Source of the DNA: Burkholderiales bacterium Ga0077544
Lineage (GTDB): Bacteria > Pseudomonadota > Gammaproteobacteria > Burkholderiales > Burkholderiaceae_D
NCBI GenBank assembly: GCA_001464355.1
Contig: LNEU01000018.1
Location: 62,001 to 126,000, forward strand
DNA: 64,000 nt
Reading direction: 5' to 3'
In this document: positions 17,718 through 30,245 of the stretch, one piece after another
Layout: each line of letters begins with the position of its first letter
How positions within the stretch are numbered: the stretch's first letter is position 1
Notes under the pieces: generated by a model
The model's database searches: none
What the model was told of the DNA's origin: nothing
What the model saw: only the letters and a program-made list of their open reading frames with translations
Position numbers and translations under genes: made by a program

Positions 17718-20162
17718 ATGATGAAACATGACTTCTCCCATTGCGCTGGCGCGTCTCAAGCCGGTTTTTCAGTTAAACCTATCGTAGTTGCGATGCATGC
17801 GATGTTCGCTGGCGCAATGATCCTGAGTGTATTGCCTATATCGGCCGTGGCTGCGGAGCAGAGGTCAGCAGCCACGGCCACCGCACATACATTCAATATT
17901 CCGGCAGGATCTTTGAGTAGCGCGATTGCACGCTTTGTTGCTGAATCCGGAACCTATGTTTCTGCCAATGGCGCGCTGACCGATGGTAAAAATAGTCAGG
18001 GCGTGCAGGGGAATTTGTCGGCACCAGATGCGCTCGGCCGTTTGCTGGCAGGCACTGGCCTGGAAGCCGTGGTGCAAGCGAATGGAAGTTATGTACTGCG
18101 TCTTGCCCCCATCGTCGCTTCGACCTTGCCGACGGTAACTGTTACCAGTGCAGCAAGCTCGTCCGGTGACTTGCCCAAAGCTTTTGCGGGTGGACAAGTA
18201 GCGAAAGCCAGTCGCATGGGTGTGCTTGGCAATGTAGATATATTTGAAGCGCCATTCAGTACCCAAAGCTTTACCGAAGAATTTGTGCAAGACCAGCAGT
18301 CACGGCGTGTCGCCGATATTATTTCTGTTGACCCTTCAGTGCGCAGCGCGATGGCGGAATACGGCGATAGTGAAACCTACATCATTCGTGGCTTTCCGCT
18401 ATTTGTGAATCAGGTCGGCGTAAATGGTTTGTACGGGATGACGGAAGGGCGCCGCATTACACCAGAGTTTTACGAACGGGTTGATGTGCTCAAGGGACCT
18501 GCTTCCATGCTCAACGGCATTACCCCCTTTGGTGTTGTCGGCGGCAATATTAATCTGACCAGCAAAAGAGCAGGTGATGAACCGCTGACGCGTGTAACAG
18601 GCAGTTATATTTCAGACAGTCAATTCGGCGCGCATCTGGATCTGGCGCGTCGCTTTGGTGAGGATAAGGAATGGGGTGTACGTCTGAATGTCCTCAGGCG
18701 CGATGGCGACACACCGATAGAGCGGCAGGACGACCATATGAAAAACGGTGCATTAGCCGTGGATTACCGTGGTGACAAACTGAAAGCCAGTCTGGATGTC
18801 GCCCAGCAGGAGCGTCTGACCAACGGTTATTCGGCCAATATCACCTATAACCCGGGTTTTGCTCTCCCGAAGCCGCTGAATAACGAGAAAAACTTTGTCA
18901 ACGATTGGGAATATATAAAGACCAACGCGAAATACTGGATGGCGAAAACCGAGTATGAATTTGATCCGGCACTCACGGCGTACGCCAATTACGGCAATTC
19001 GGAAGGCGATGAAGAGTACTTTTATGCAGGCACACAAGGCCGTCGTTTTATAAATAGCGCAGGCGATTTCACTGCGCGCGTAGGTGGATTCAGGGGGTCG
19101 TATGAAGTCGAAACCTACGAGATAGGCCTGCGTGGCCGGATGATGCTTGGTAATATTTCCAATAGCTATGCGGTTAATTACAGCGACTTCGACCGCAAAT
19201 CATATGGCGCAACCGTTCATACAACAGCGCAATACACAGGCAACGTCTACACCACACCGAACCTGCCTAGACCGACAGTAAATTATGGTGTCATTCCACA
19301 AAATGGCGATTTGCAATTAAGCAGCGTGGGCTTGGTAAACACATTCGGCTTTGTCGACGACAAGGTGTTACTCACTCTTGGTGCTCGTCATCAAAATCTT
19401 TATAGCGGTATTTTTACCGCCGGCACAAAAACAAATGCTTATGACGAAAGCAAAGTGACACCTGCCGCTGCTTTATTGGTCAAACTAGGCAACTACTCTG
19501 TCTACACCAACTACAGCGAGGGCCTGGCGCAGGGCGCGACTGCACCTGGAGGCACCAACAATGCAGGCACCTTGTTACCACCGTCGGTTACCAAACAATA
19601 TGAAGGTGGGGTCAAATACAACGCCGGCACATTTGGCGCTACTGCAGCCGTGTTCCAAATTTCACAACCCAGCACGTTCACCAATGCAGCGAATTTCTTC
19701 GTAGCAGATGGCGAACAGCGCAACCGAGGACTGGAACTGGCCACGTTTGGAGAGCCATTGCGAGGCCTGCGCCTTTTAGGCGGCATCACCTTGATTGATG
19801 CCAAACAAACTAAAACACGCAATGGTATTAATGACGGCAAGGATGCAATCGGCGTACCGAAAATGAACATCGTCTTGAATGGTGAGTACGACCTTCTCGG
19901 AATTCCCGGCTTGACGCTCACAGGTCGGATCAACTCGTTTAGCAGTGCACAAGCAGATGTGGACAATACCCAAAGTATTCCCGGCTGGACCACGCTGGAT
20001 GCCGGTGCGCGCTATGCGATGCATGTTTCCGGCAAGGCCGTCACGCTACGCTTCAATCTGATTAACGTGGCTGACAAAAGTTACTGGAATTCGGTCTCGC
20101 GCAGCTTTATCACGATGGGCGCGCCACGTACTGCTTTGCTGTCAGCCACTATAGATTTTTAA
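17718..20162 (+). CDS. TonB-dependent siderophore receptor with N-terminal signalling domain
   Basis: An 814-residue outer-membrane receptor. A long signal peptide ends near residue 46; a secretin/TonB short N-terminal (STN) domain follows at about 55-130 (FNIPAGSLSSAIARF). The plug domain includes TYIIRGFPL and GVVGGNINL, and a 22-strand-type barrel ends in a terminal phenylalanine (ATIDF). The STN domain marks it as a transducer that signals through the FecR-type protein. The 120-base gap after fecR may hold the sigma-dependent promoter. The ligand is unknown; the layout resembles FpvA/FhuE/FecA-type receptors. Confidence 0.93.
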   Translation: MMKHDFSHCAGASQAGFSVKPIVVAMHAMFAGAMILSVLPISAVAAEQRSAATATAHTFNIPAGSLSSAIARFVAESGTYVSANGALTDGKNSQGVQGNLSAPDALGRLLAGTGLEAVVQANGSYVLRLAPIVASTLPTVTVTSAASSSGDLPKAFAGGQVAKASRMGVLGNVDIFEAPFSTQSFTEEFVQDQQSRRVADIISVDPSVRSAMAEYGDSETYIIRGFPLFVNQVGVNGLYGMTEGRRITPEFYERVDVLKGPASMLNGITPFGVVGGNINLTSKRAGDEPLTRVTGSYISDSQFGAHLDLARRFGEDKEWGVRLNVLRRDGDTPIERQDDHMKNGALAVDYRGDKLKASLDVAQQERLTNGYSANITYNPGFALPKPLNNEKNFVNDWEYIKTNAKYWMAKTEYEFDPALTAYANYGNSEGDEEYFYAGTQGRRFINSAGDFTARVGGFRGSYEVETYEIGLRGRMMLGNISNSYAVNYSDFDRKSYGATVHTTAQYTGNVYTTPNLPRPTVNYGVIPQNGDLQLSSVGLVNTFGFVDDKVLLTLGARHQNLYSGIFTAGTKTNAYDESKVTPAAALLVKLGNYSVYTNYSEGLAQGATAPGGTNNAGTLLPPSVTKQYEGGVKYNAGTFGATAAVFQISQPSTFTNAANFFVADGEQRNRGLELATFGEPLRGLRLLGGITLIDAKQTKTRNGINDGKDAIGVPKMNIVLNGEYDLLGIPGLTLTGRINSFSSAQADVDNTQSIPGWTTLDAGARYAMHVSGKAVTLRFNLINVADKSYWNSVSRSFITMGAPRTALLSATIDF

Positions 20163-20347
20163 GTGCATACGACGACACGATAAGGTCAGGCAGAGTGACA
20201 GGCCGAGGACGGTAATTCGCCGTCGGTTATCGGCTGCTAGTCACCATCTGCCAGATACTATTTGAATGTTGAGGTGCGCGTGTTGTGTTGGTTTGCGTAT
20301 TGCCAGCGCTGTGCATGCGATTAGTCAGACGTCGAGATGAGTTTAAG

Positions 20348-21265
20348 TTAAGCCGAATGCTCACTGCCGAATTCAGCTTTGGCAAAGAGCTCCGCAGTCC
20401 ATTCAGCAAAGGCGCGCACCTTTGCCGACAGATGCCGGTTAGGCGGATACAACATCCATACAGGAACCACCTCGGACATGTAGCCGTCCAGTACCGGCAC
20501 TAACTGACCCGATGCGGTGTATTCATTGGCGATAAAAGCCGGTAGTTGTATCAGGCCTATGCCGGAGCATGCGGCGACAGCGCATATATCGAAATCGTTG
20601 ATGGCGACGCGCGGCCGGCCCTGTATCGGTGTCTGGGTCTGACCCTGTTCATAAATAAACGGATAGATCTTGCCGGTTTTGGATGAGAAAAAACTGACGA
20701 CCTGATGGCGTTCCAGTTCTTCCAGATTCTTAGGCGCGCCATGTTTGGCCAGATAGGAGGGCGCAGCATACGTGACCATGCGGAAGTCGCCCAGGCGTCT
20801 GGCCACCAGCGATTCGTCATTGATATCGCCGCCGCGAATCACGCAATCGATACCTTCATGCACCAGATCGACAGGCCTGTCGGAACAACCCATTTCGAGA
20901 TCTATTTCAGGATAGCGATTGAAGAAGTCAGCCAGTGCCGGTGCAATGATGCGGCGTCCGACCGCGCCTGGAACGTCGACGCGCAACCGGCCTTTGGGCG
21001 ACATCGCGGCATGACTGACCGCTGCTTCGGTTTCCTCCAGTTCGCTTAATAAACGTATCGCGCGTTCGTAATAACCCGCGCCTTCCGGCGTCACGCTTAC
21101 GTGACGGGTGGTGCGATTCAATAATTTGACGCGCAAGCGTTTTTCCAATGCGATCACTTGCGCCGATACGGTGGCTTTTGGCAGATTCAATGAGACCGCA
21201 GCTTTGGTAAAGCTCGTCAGTTCAACCACGCGTGTGAATGCCAGCATTGTGTCAAAGCGATCCAT
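20348..21265 (-). CDS. LysR family transcriptional regulator
   Basis: A 305-residue LysR regulator. The winged helix at about residues 1-65 includes FTRVVELTSFTKAAVSLNLPKATVSAQV, and the effector domain follows. It is transcribed away from the glutathione transferase gene, with about 150 bases between the starts, so the transferase is the likely target. Family members of this subgroup (DNA part ending LLNRTTRHVSVT) often control oxidoreductase or detoxification genes. The effector is unknown. Confidence 0.92.
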   Translation of the reverse strand: MDRFDTMLAFTRVVELTSFTKAAVSLNLPKATVSAQVIALEKRLRVKLLNRTTRHVSVTPEGAGYYERAIRLLSELEETEAAVSHAAMSPKGRLRVDVPGAVGRRIIAPALADFFNRYPEIDLEMGCSDRPVDLVHEGIDCVIRGGDINDESLVARRLGDFRMVTYAAPSYLAKHGAPKNLEELERHQVVSFFSSKTGKIYPFIYEQGQTQTPIQGRPRVAINDFDICAVAACSGIGLIQLPAFIANEYTASGQLVPVLDGYMSEVVPVWMLYPPNRHLSAKVRAFAEWTAELFAKAEFGSEHSA

Positions 21266-21414
21266 CCCGTCATCCCGATATCGATTAAAGTTGTTGTGAT
21301 TCTAGTGTATTTGCACGGGCTGCTCGCTGAAAACCAGACAAGCGTTATGCTGCAGCAGGACACTATTGCATGTTTATATCAAGTGCAATCTCATTTCATC
21401 GAACAGGAAATCGC

Positions 21415-22050
21415 ATGATTACTCTCTATACGTGGACCACACCGAACGGGCGCAAGCCGGCCATCATGCTGGAAGAACTGGGTGTGCCTTATCAGATAAG
21501 CACGGTCGATATCGGCAAGGATGAACAGTTCGCGCCATCTTTTTTGGCGGTTTCGCCGAATAATAAAATTCCTGCGATTGTGGATGAAGACGCAGAAGGC
21601 GGACCACTGGCGATTTTTGAGAGCGGTGCGATCCTGACTTATCTGGCGGAAAAACACGGTCGCTTTCTGCATGCATCCGGCCCCACGCGTTATAAAACTT
21701 TGGAATGGTTGCATTGGCAGATTGCCGGGCTGGGACCTATGCTGGGGCAGCTCGGATTCTTCGGTGTGCGCTCCAAGGACAAGTCGCCATTGGCAATCGA
21801 TCGTTTTGTCGAAGAGTCTGATCGCTTGCTGTCAGTAATGGATAAGCAACTTGCCGGTAACACTTATCTGGCGGGCGATGAATATACGATTGCAGATATT
21901 GCGTGCTACCCATGGACGATTGCGGCGACGATTACTTTGAAAGACGTGCTGGCAGAAAGTCTGGCGACGAAGCCGGCCGTGCATCGGTGGTTAAAAACAG
22001 TAGGTGAACGGCCTGCGGTGCAAAGAGGTATGGCAGTCCCCAAGGTTTGA
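21415..22050 (+). CDS. Glutathione S-transferase family protein
   Basis: A 211-residue protein with an N-terminal thioredoxin-like domain (about residues 1-83; LYTWTTPNGRKPAIMLEELG, NNKIPAIVD, IFESGAILTYLAE) and a helical C-terminal domain (YTIADIACYPW). The TPNG motif and the PAI/ESGAIL glutathione site are typical of the YfcG/Nu-class group, which has thiol-disulfide reductase activity. The ATG at 21415 follows AGGAAA; an upstream ATG would add 15 residues. It is divergent from the LysR gene and ends in a strong terminator. Confidence 0.93.
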   Translation: MITLYTWTTPNGRKPAIMLEELGVPYQISTVDIGKDEQFAPSFLAVSPNNKIPAIVDEDAEGGPLAIFESGAILTYLAEKHGRFLHASGPTRYKTLEWLHWQIAGLGPMLGQLGFFGVRSKDKSPLAIDRFVEESDRLLSVMDKQLAGNTYLAGDEYTIADIACYPWTIAATITLKDVLAESLATKPAVHRWLKTVGERPAVQRGMAVPKV

Positions 22051-22063
22051 AAACGACCTGAAT

Positions 22064-22099
22064 AAAAAACCGCCTGATATTGCTATCGGGCGGTTTTTT
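22064..22099 (+). terminator. Rho-independent terminator after the glutathione transferase gene
   Basis: AAAAAACCGCC at 22064-22074 pairs with GGCGGTTTTTT at 22089-22099 around a 14-base loop that can itself pair in part. The T and A runs make it usable from both directions, including for the convergent tetR gene. Confidence 0.88.
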
Positions 22100-22151
22100 A
22101 TGTAATTCAATTTTTCTTCACTTGCGTGATGTTTGCAAGATATCTTGCTGA

Positions 22152-22793
22152 TTAGTCGGCTTGCTTGTAAATGGGCCACGCACGCATCGCAGTTGCAGCA
22201 ATGGCCAGCAACTTGTCCCGATTGCCACCACTATCTCTGGCTTGTGTTGACATGCCTTGAATCACGGTCATGTAGAAACTGGCAAGCTCTCCTGCGTCTG
22301 TATCAGGATGCAACTCACCGTTGGCAATTCCTTTTTCGATTCGTGTAGTGATCAGTGTTTCGACGTTGTCACGTCGTTCTGTCATTGCGCTCTGCACATG
22401 CTCAGCCGATGCTGAACAGTTGGTGGCTGCGGTCACAACCAGACAACCGGGTGGGTGGCTCGGGCAAGTGTTATCGACTGCGCTGCTTTGCAATAGGCGT
22501 TCAATTGCATCCCGGGCAGTGGGAGCCTGATTAAACAGGCACTGCAAAGCGTCACAACTCTTGGTCGAATAGCGTTCCACTGCTTCCAGAAACAGCTTTT
22601 CCTTGTCGCCAAATGCGGCATACAGACTAGGCGGAGTAATGCCCATCGCCGAAGTCAATTCACTCAAGGAAGCGGCTTCATAGCCGTAACGCCAAAAAAC
22701 CAGCATTGCACGTTCGAGCGCAACCTCGCGATCGAATGACAGCGGCCGGCCGGTCTTTTTACGCGGCTTTTCGGATTTATTTTCTATTTCCAT
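22152..22793 (-). CDS. TetR family repressor (likely controls the divergent efflux operon)
   Basis: A 213-residue TetR regulator. The helix-turn-helix lies at about residues 18-60 (FDREVALERAMLVFWRYGYEAASL, MGITPPSLYAAFGDKEKLF), and a ligand-binding C-terminal domain follows. The start is set at the ATG at 22793; a GTG 27 bases upstream is also in frame. An operator-like sequence overlaps the start, and two more lie toward the divergent efflux operon, which suggests autoregulation and control of the pump. Confidence 0.92.
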   Translation of the reverse strand: MEIENKSEKPRKKTGRPLSFDREVALERAMLVFWRYGYEAASLSELTSAMGITPPSLYAAFGDKEKLFLEAVERYSTKSCDALQCLFNQAPTARDAIERLLQSSAVDNTCPSHPPGCLVVTAATNCSASAEHVQSAMTERRDNVETLITTRIEKGIANGELHPDTDAGELASFYMTVIQGMSTQARDSGGNRDKLLAIAATAMRAWPIYKQAD

Positions 22794-22808
22794 AGTGATC
22801 GATAGTAA
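22793..22808. promoter_or_regulatory. Operator-like repeat 1 of the tetR/efflux region
   Basis: TAGTGATCGATAGTAA overlaps the tetR start codon. It matches repeat 2 at 13 of 16 positions. On the minus strand TTGTTT and TACTAT stand 17 bases apart just upstream and could be the tetR promoter, with the operator on its -10 region. Confidence 0.5.
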
Positions 22809-22857
22809 ACCTCTTGACACGCGAAAACAAGCGCTATAAAGTCACAAACTTAATTCG

Positions 22858-22873
22858 TAGTGATCGCTATTAA
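22858..22873. promoter_or_regulatory. Operator-like repeat 2 of the tetR/efflux region
   Basis: TAGTGATCGCTATTAA lies midway in the 277-base divergent region. Its partial dyad, TAGTGATCG with CGCTATTA, is shared with repeat 1 and, in the right half, with the palindrome at 22993-23010. Confidence 0.5.
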
Positions 22874-22992
22874 ATATGACTGCGGCATGACACGCTGTCT
22901 TTTGTGCCCGGCATTTCTTACAAAGATGATTAAAGATCATCAATTTTTTTATCAAATATGATCGACTGTCCAATATTTATAGATAGTTCTTC

Positions 22993-23010
22993 ATAAATAG
23001 CGCTATTTAT
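22993..23010. promoter_or_regulatory. Perfect 18-bp palindrome upstream of the efflux operon
   Basis: ATAAATAGCGCTATTTAT is a perfect palindrome 60 bases before the first gene of the efflux operon. Its GCTATT half is shared with repeat 2. It is the best candidate for the TetR operator at the pump promoter. Confidence 0.6.
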
Positions 23011-23070
23011 CTTTATTCGATGGATTCCTATACTCCATCCCATCGAATCAAGTTTTACGGGAGCAACAAA

Positions 23071-23265
23071 ATGAAAAATCAAATTTCGCGTCGTTTATAC
23101 CAAGCCACTGCCGTCGCCGCAAGCACATTAGTGATCTCTGCTGCGATGCACAATGGCACTTTCCAGGACGCAATTTATGACGGCGCTTTAACTGGCGGCG
23201 CGATGTGGGCTAGCGCCACTTCCGTCAACGCTTTTGCGCAATCGACACCGGTGGAGCAGCACTGA
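23071..23265 (+). CDS. Small exported peptide of unknown function, first gene of the efflux operon
   Basis: A 64-residue protein with a signal-peptide-like N-terminus (MKNQISRRLYQATAVAASTL) and a small, neutral remainder. The ATG at 23071 follows GGGAGC at a good distance; an earlier in-frame ATG at 23020 is less likely. Its stop is separated by one base from the next start, so it belongs to the operon. An ANAFAQ-type site near residues 53-58 could be a second processing point, since the hydrophobic stretch is long. I do not recognise a family. Confidence 0.6.
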   Translation: MKNQISRRLYQATAVAASTLVISAAMHNGTFQDAIYDGALTGGAMWASATSVNAFAQSTPVEQH

Positions 23266-23266
23266 G

Positions 23267-24106
23267 ATGATTTTGACCGGCACAGTTCAGCGCAGTTCAT
23301 CTTTTGGTCCTTGGACCACGTCGTTTAAAACGTCGACACAGTCGCGCGAAATCGGTTTGCGCGTGTTTGGCAAAAACGGCAGTAAAGACAGCGCGAAAAG
23401 TGGGCCGGCAGAATTATTGCCATTAGTAGTTTATTTCCACGGTGGCTTCTTCACTTGTGGTGCCGTGGAAGATGCCGATGGCATCGCCCACGCATTGTCG
23501 GAAAAAGCAGTCGTCGTCGCAGTGGACTATCCGCTGGCTGGCACCGATTCTTTTCTCGATATCACCGAAGTGGCATTCGAAGCCTTGCAATGGGCGTATG
23601 ACCACGCCGCAGGCTTGGGTGCAGATGGCATGCGCGTGATGGTGGCCGGTGATCAGGCTGGCGGCAATTTAGCCGCTGCGGTCGCGATGATCGCACGCGA
23701 TAGATTGACGCCAACCACACGTGGCATCTGCCTTAAAGGCCAGATCCTGATCACGCCGATGCTGGATCCTACTCAATCATCCAAGTCCATGAAGGCACTC
23801 GGCAAATGCGTTTGCCAGGAAGGTTGGGCGGCTTATCTGCCATCGACCAGCGACGCTTTACATCCGTATGCCGCTCCAGCGCAATCGCGCCGTCTTGGCG
23901 GTTTGGTGCCGGCATTAGTCATCACTGCGCAAAACGATGCATTGCGCGATGAAGCTGAACAGTACGCATCGAGTTTGATCGCTGCCGGTGTGCCGGTGCA
24001 AGTACGCCGCTTTGCTGCTGAAAGCGGGCAACTGGTCAATCCGACTCACGCAAGTTTTTCATCTGTCATTTCAACGATTAAGCAATTTATTCAGGATCCA
24101 GCCTGA
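23267..24106 (+). CDS. Alpha/beta hydrolase-fold protein (HSL-like) lacking the catalytic serine
   Basis: A 279-residue protein of the hormone-sensitive-lipase/esterase type. The oxyanion motif YFHGGFFTCG is at residues 57-65, the nucleophile elbow is AGDQAGGNLAAA, and VITAQNDALRDEAEQYA carries the acid residue. In esterases of this family the elbow is GDSAGG; here Gln130 replaces Ser, and the histidine expected near residue 255 is also absent (SGQLVN). It is therefore probably not a hydrolase by the classical mechanism. The ATG at 23267 lies one base after the upstream stop. It stands directly before the RND pump genes and presumably supports or senses the pump substrate. Confidence 0.8.
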   Translation: MILTGTVQRSSSFGPWTTSFKTSTQSREIGLRVFGKNGSKDSAKSGPAELLPLVVYFHGGFFTCGAVEDADGIAHALSEKAVVVAVDYPLAGTDSFLDITEVAFEALQWAYDHAAGLGADGMRVMVAGDQAGGNLAAAVAMIARDRLTPTTRGICLKGQILITPMLDPTQSSKSMKALGKCVCQEGWAAYLPSTSDALHPYAAPAQSRRLGGLVPALVITAQNDALRDEAEQYASSLIAAGVPVQVRRFAAESGQLVNPTHASFSSVISTIKQFIQDPA

Positions 24107-24204
24107 TCCAGCATTTTTGGGCAACAGCCATTTGATCTCATTTCATCTCATTTGATCTTTCACACAAACACACATCTTTACTTAATTCTTCAGGGGAATA
24201 AAAA

Positions 24205-25437
24205 ATGCAAAACTCCATCACATCACGTTTCTCATCACGTTTCTCACGCAGCACGATCGCGATTGCAATCGGTGTTCTTTTCGTCATTGGCGTTGCCACC
24301 GTATCGTTGACCGGCCATGCCGAAAAATCTGCGCCGACTGCGCCACCTGCAACACCAGTCACCGTTGCCAATGTGCTTGAGCGTTCGGTCACCGAGTGGG
24401 ACGATTTTTCCGGCAGGGTTGAAGCAGTAGAGCGTGTTGAAATTCGTCCGCGTATATCCGGCACCATCGACGCCGTGCATTTTCAAGATGGTCAGTTAGT
24501 GAAAAAAGGCGCATTGCTGTTCACGATTGATCCACGTCCTTACAAAGCTGAACTGGCGCGCGCCGATGCCGCACGTGCCGGCGCATCAGCCCGCTTGTCC
24601 TTGGCGAAAACAGAATTGGAACGCACCAAACGTTTGCTGGAAGATCGTGCAGTCGCACAACGTGAACTTGATCAACGTGAAAACGCATTACAAGAAGCCG
24701 ACGCGAATCTGAAATCTGCCGATGCTGCAGTACTGACGGCACGTTTGAATCTGCAATATACGGAGATCACCGCACCAGTCGCTGGTCGCGTCTCGCGCGC
24801 CGAAATCACAGTCGGTAATCTGGTCGCAACCGGTCCGACCGCACCGACACTGACGACACTGGTTTCTGTCTCGCCGGTCTATGTCAATTTTGAAATCGAC
24901 GAACCAACTTACATCCGTTACTCAAGCGCTGGAGCAGTTGGTAACACCGGCGTGAATCGCGTGCCGGTTGCGATGGGTCTGACCAGCGAAGACGGTTATC
25001 CACGTCAAGGCCATGTCAAATCTTTCGACAACCGCGTTGACACTGGCTCCGGCACGATTCGCGTACGCGCTGTATTCGATAACGAAAACGGCAGCTTGAC
25101 GCCAGGCATGTACGCACGCGTACGCACCGGTGATTCCAACGCCAAGAATGCCTTGTTGATTGATGACAAGGCAGTCGGTACCGATCAAGACAAAAAATAT
25201 GTAATGGTCGTTGGTGCCGATAACAAGGTCGTATATCGCCAAATCACATTGGGACCGATCGTAGAAGGCTTGCGTGTAGTACGTAGCGGCTTGAAAAAAG
25301 ATGAACGCATCGTCGTGAACGGTTTGCAACGCATCCGTCCGAATGACACCGTCACACCAGAAGTGGTTGCAATGGACGCCAAAGTTGCGAGCGCGAACAA
25401 GGCTGCAGGGAAGGGCACTGCGACAGCAGTGAACTAA
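24205..25437 (+). CDS. RND efflux periplasmic adaptor (MexE-like membrane fusion protein)
   Basis: A 410-residue adaptor linking the inner-membrane pump to the outer-membrane channel. After an N-terminal membrane anchor come the lipoyl halves (VEIRPRISGTIDAVHFQDGQ and LQYTEITAPVAGRVSRAEI), the alpha-hairpin between them (about residues 110-180), and the beta-barrel with RVRAVFDNENGSLTPGMYARV. No lipobox is present, so it is anchored by the helix. The start ATG follows GGGG. It shares the operon with the pump and channel genes. Confidence 0.94.
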   Translation: MQNSITSRFSSRFSRSTIAIAIGVLFVIGVATVSLTGHAEKSAPTAPPATPVTVANVLERSVTEWDDFSGRVEAVERVEIRPRISGTIDAVHFQDGQLVKKGALLFTIDPRPYKAELARADAARAGASARLSLAKTELERTKRLLEDRAVAQRELDQRENALQEADANLKSADAAVLTARLNLQYTEITAPVAGRVSRAEITVGNLVATGPTAPTLTTLVSVSPVYVNFEIDEPTYIRYSSAGAVGNTGVNRVPVAMGLTSEDGYPRQGHVKSFDNRVDTGSGTIRVRAVFDNENGSLTPGMYARVRTGDSNAKNALLIDDKAVGTDQDKKYVMVVGADNKVVYRQITLGPIVEGLRVVRSGLKKDERIVVNGLQRIRPNDTVTPEVVAMDAKVASANKAAGKGTATAVN

Positions 25438-25476
25438 GCCGCCTTTGTTCAGAACATTTAAAAAGAAGAAACTGAT

Positions 25477-28692
<3,216 letters not shown>

Positions 28693-28694
28693 TC

Positions 28695-30155
28695 ATGAAA
28701 AAATTTAATTTAACTCTGACAGCTCTAGTCGCAGCATTAGTACTCGCGGGTTGCTCTACAGCGAAACCGCCAGATCAGGTCAAACTCGATTTGCCTACGC
28801 AATATCGTGAAAAATCTGATCAGCTGGATGGCGCATGGAAAGTCGCAGCACCAGCCGACAACAAGGATCGTGGCGCATGGTGGACTGTGTATGGCGATAA
28901 CGATCTGGGCAACTTGATCGTCGAAGCGACGAACTCAAATCCTAATCTGGCCATGGCGCTGTCTCGGGTAAAAGATGCACGCGCTACTGCCGGTGTAGTG
29001 GATGCGGATCGAGGCGTGCAAGTTGATGTCGGGGTAGGTCCAACTCGCGTTGGCAATGCACAGACAACATCGACCACTTATCGTGCGCCTTTGTCGTTCT
29101 CGTACGAAGTCGATTTGTTCGGTCGCTTGTCTGATTCCAGCCGCGCTGCACGACTGGATGCAGAAGGGCAGGAAGCCGCTTATCGTTCCGTCTTGCTGGC
29201 ATTGCAGTCCGATGTCGCGCAACTGTATTTCACGATACGCTCGCTCGATTCGGAAATCGAAGTCCTGCAAAAAACCATCGCCTTGCGTCAGGAAGGACTG
29301 GGTCTGGCACAACATCGTTTTGATGCAGGTGACACTAGCGAACTCGATGTTGCTCAGGCAAAAACCGAATGGGCCACCACCAGTGCCGAGCTGGAAGGCG
29401 TCAATCGTGAACGTGCACGCAGCGATCACGCACTGGCAATTTTGCTAGGTAAAGCACCGGCCGAATTTACCCTGGTCGTCGCACCGTTCAATGCGCCTAT
29501 CGTTACAGTGCCAGCTGGTTTGCCATCCGATTTGCTGGAACGTCGCCCCGATATCGCACAGGCGCAGCGTCAACTTGCTGCATCCAGTGCGCGTATCGGT
29601 GCGGCCAAGGCAGCCTTCTTTCCAAAGTTGCTGTTGACGGGTTCCGCTGGTTACGAGTCTAACGAATTGCGTGACCTGTTTAAATGGTCTAGCCGTAGCT
29701 GGATGCTGGGACCAGTGGTTGGGACCATGTTGTCTATGCCCTTGTTTGACGGCGGACGCAATAGATCGAATCTCGCGCGTGCCGATGCAAATTACGAAGG
29801 CATGGTTGCCAACTATAGACAGCAAGTGCTGGTTGGTTTCCGCGACGTCGAAGATAATCTGAGTGCCTTGCGCACGCTGGACAGACAGATGGTGTTTGAA
29901 GAACAGGCGATCAAATCAGCGCAACTCGCCGCCCGCTTGGCAGACTCACGCTATCGCAATGGTTCAGCAAGTTACTTTGAAGTGATCGATGCTCAACGAT
30001 CGAGTTTGTCGTCGCAACGTTCGCGCGTGCGAAGTGCAGGGCAGCGTGCAGTGGCATCCGTAGGTTTGATCCGTGCATTGGGCGGTGGCTGGGAATCGCC
30101 CGTGGAGTCAGCGCAGAGCGATGTTCCGCCTTTGGCGCAACAGCAGCAAAAATAA
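28695..30155 (+). CDS. RND outer-membrane efflux lipoprotein (OprN/NodT type)
   Basis: A 486-residue TolC-like channel. The signal peptide ends in the lipobox LAGC, followed by two outer-membrane efflux repeats (SYEVDLFGRLSDSSRAARL and PLFDGGRNRSNLARADANYE). The ATG at 28695, just after the pump stop codon, is chosen over a TTG six bases upstream; GAAGG stands in front. It completes the tripartite pump and ends with a terminator. Length is normal for the family. Confidence 0.94.
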   Translation: MKKFNLTLTALVAALVLAGCSTAKPPDQVKLDLPTQYREKSDQLDGAWKVAAPADNKDRGAWWTVYGDNDLGNLIVEATNSNPNLAMALSRVKDARATAGVVDADRGVQVDVGVGPTRVGNAQTTSTTYRAPLSFSYEVDLFGRLSDSSRAARLDAEGQEAAYRSVLLALQSDVAQLYFTIRSLDSEIEVLQKTIALRQEGLGLAQHRFDAGDTSELDVAQAKTEWATTSAELEGVNRERARSDHALAILLGKAPAEFTLVVAPFNAPIVTVPAGLPSDLLERRPDIAQAQRQLAASSARIGAAKAAFFPKLLLTGSAGYESNELRDLFKWSSRSWMLGPVVGTMLSMPLFDGGRNRSNLARADANYEGMVANYRQQVLVGFRDVEDNLSALRTLDRQMVFEEQAIKSAQLAARLADSRYRNGSASYFEVIDAQRSSLSSQRSRVRSAGQRAVASVGLIRALGGGWESPVESAQSDVPPLAQQQQK

Positions 30156-30202
30156 CAAAGGTAGCAGGCAAGGAAAACTTCTGTACACCAGAAGTATCAA
30201 GC

Positions 30203-30245
30203 AAAAAGCGCAGCCGGAATTGAACATTTCCGGTTGCGCTTTTTT
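30203..30245 (+). terminator. Terminator of the efflux operon
   Basis: AAAAAGCGCA at 30203-30212 pairs with TGCGCTTTTT at 30235 onward, with an inner CCGGAA/TTCCGG stem. The T run ends at 30245. It is a strong stem of about 16 pairs. Confidence 0.88.
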
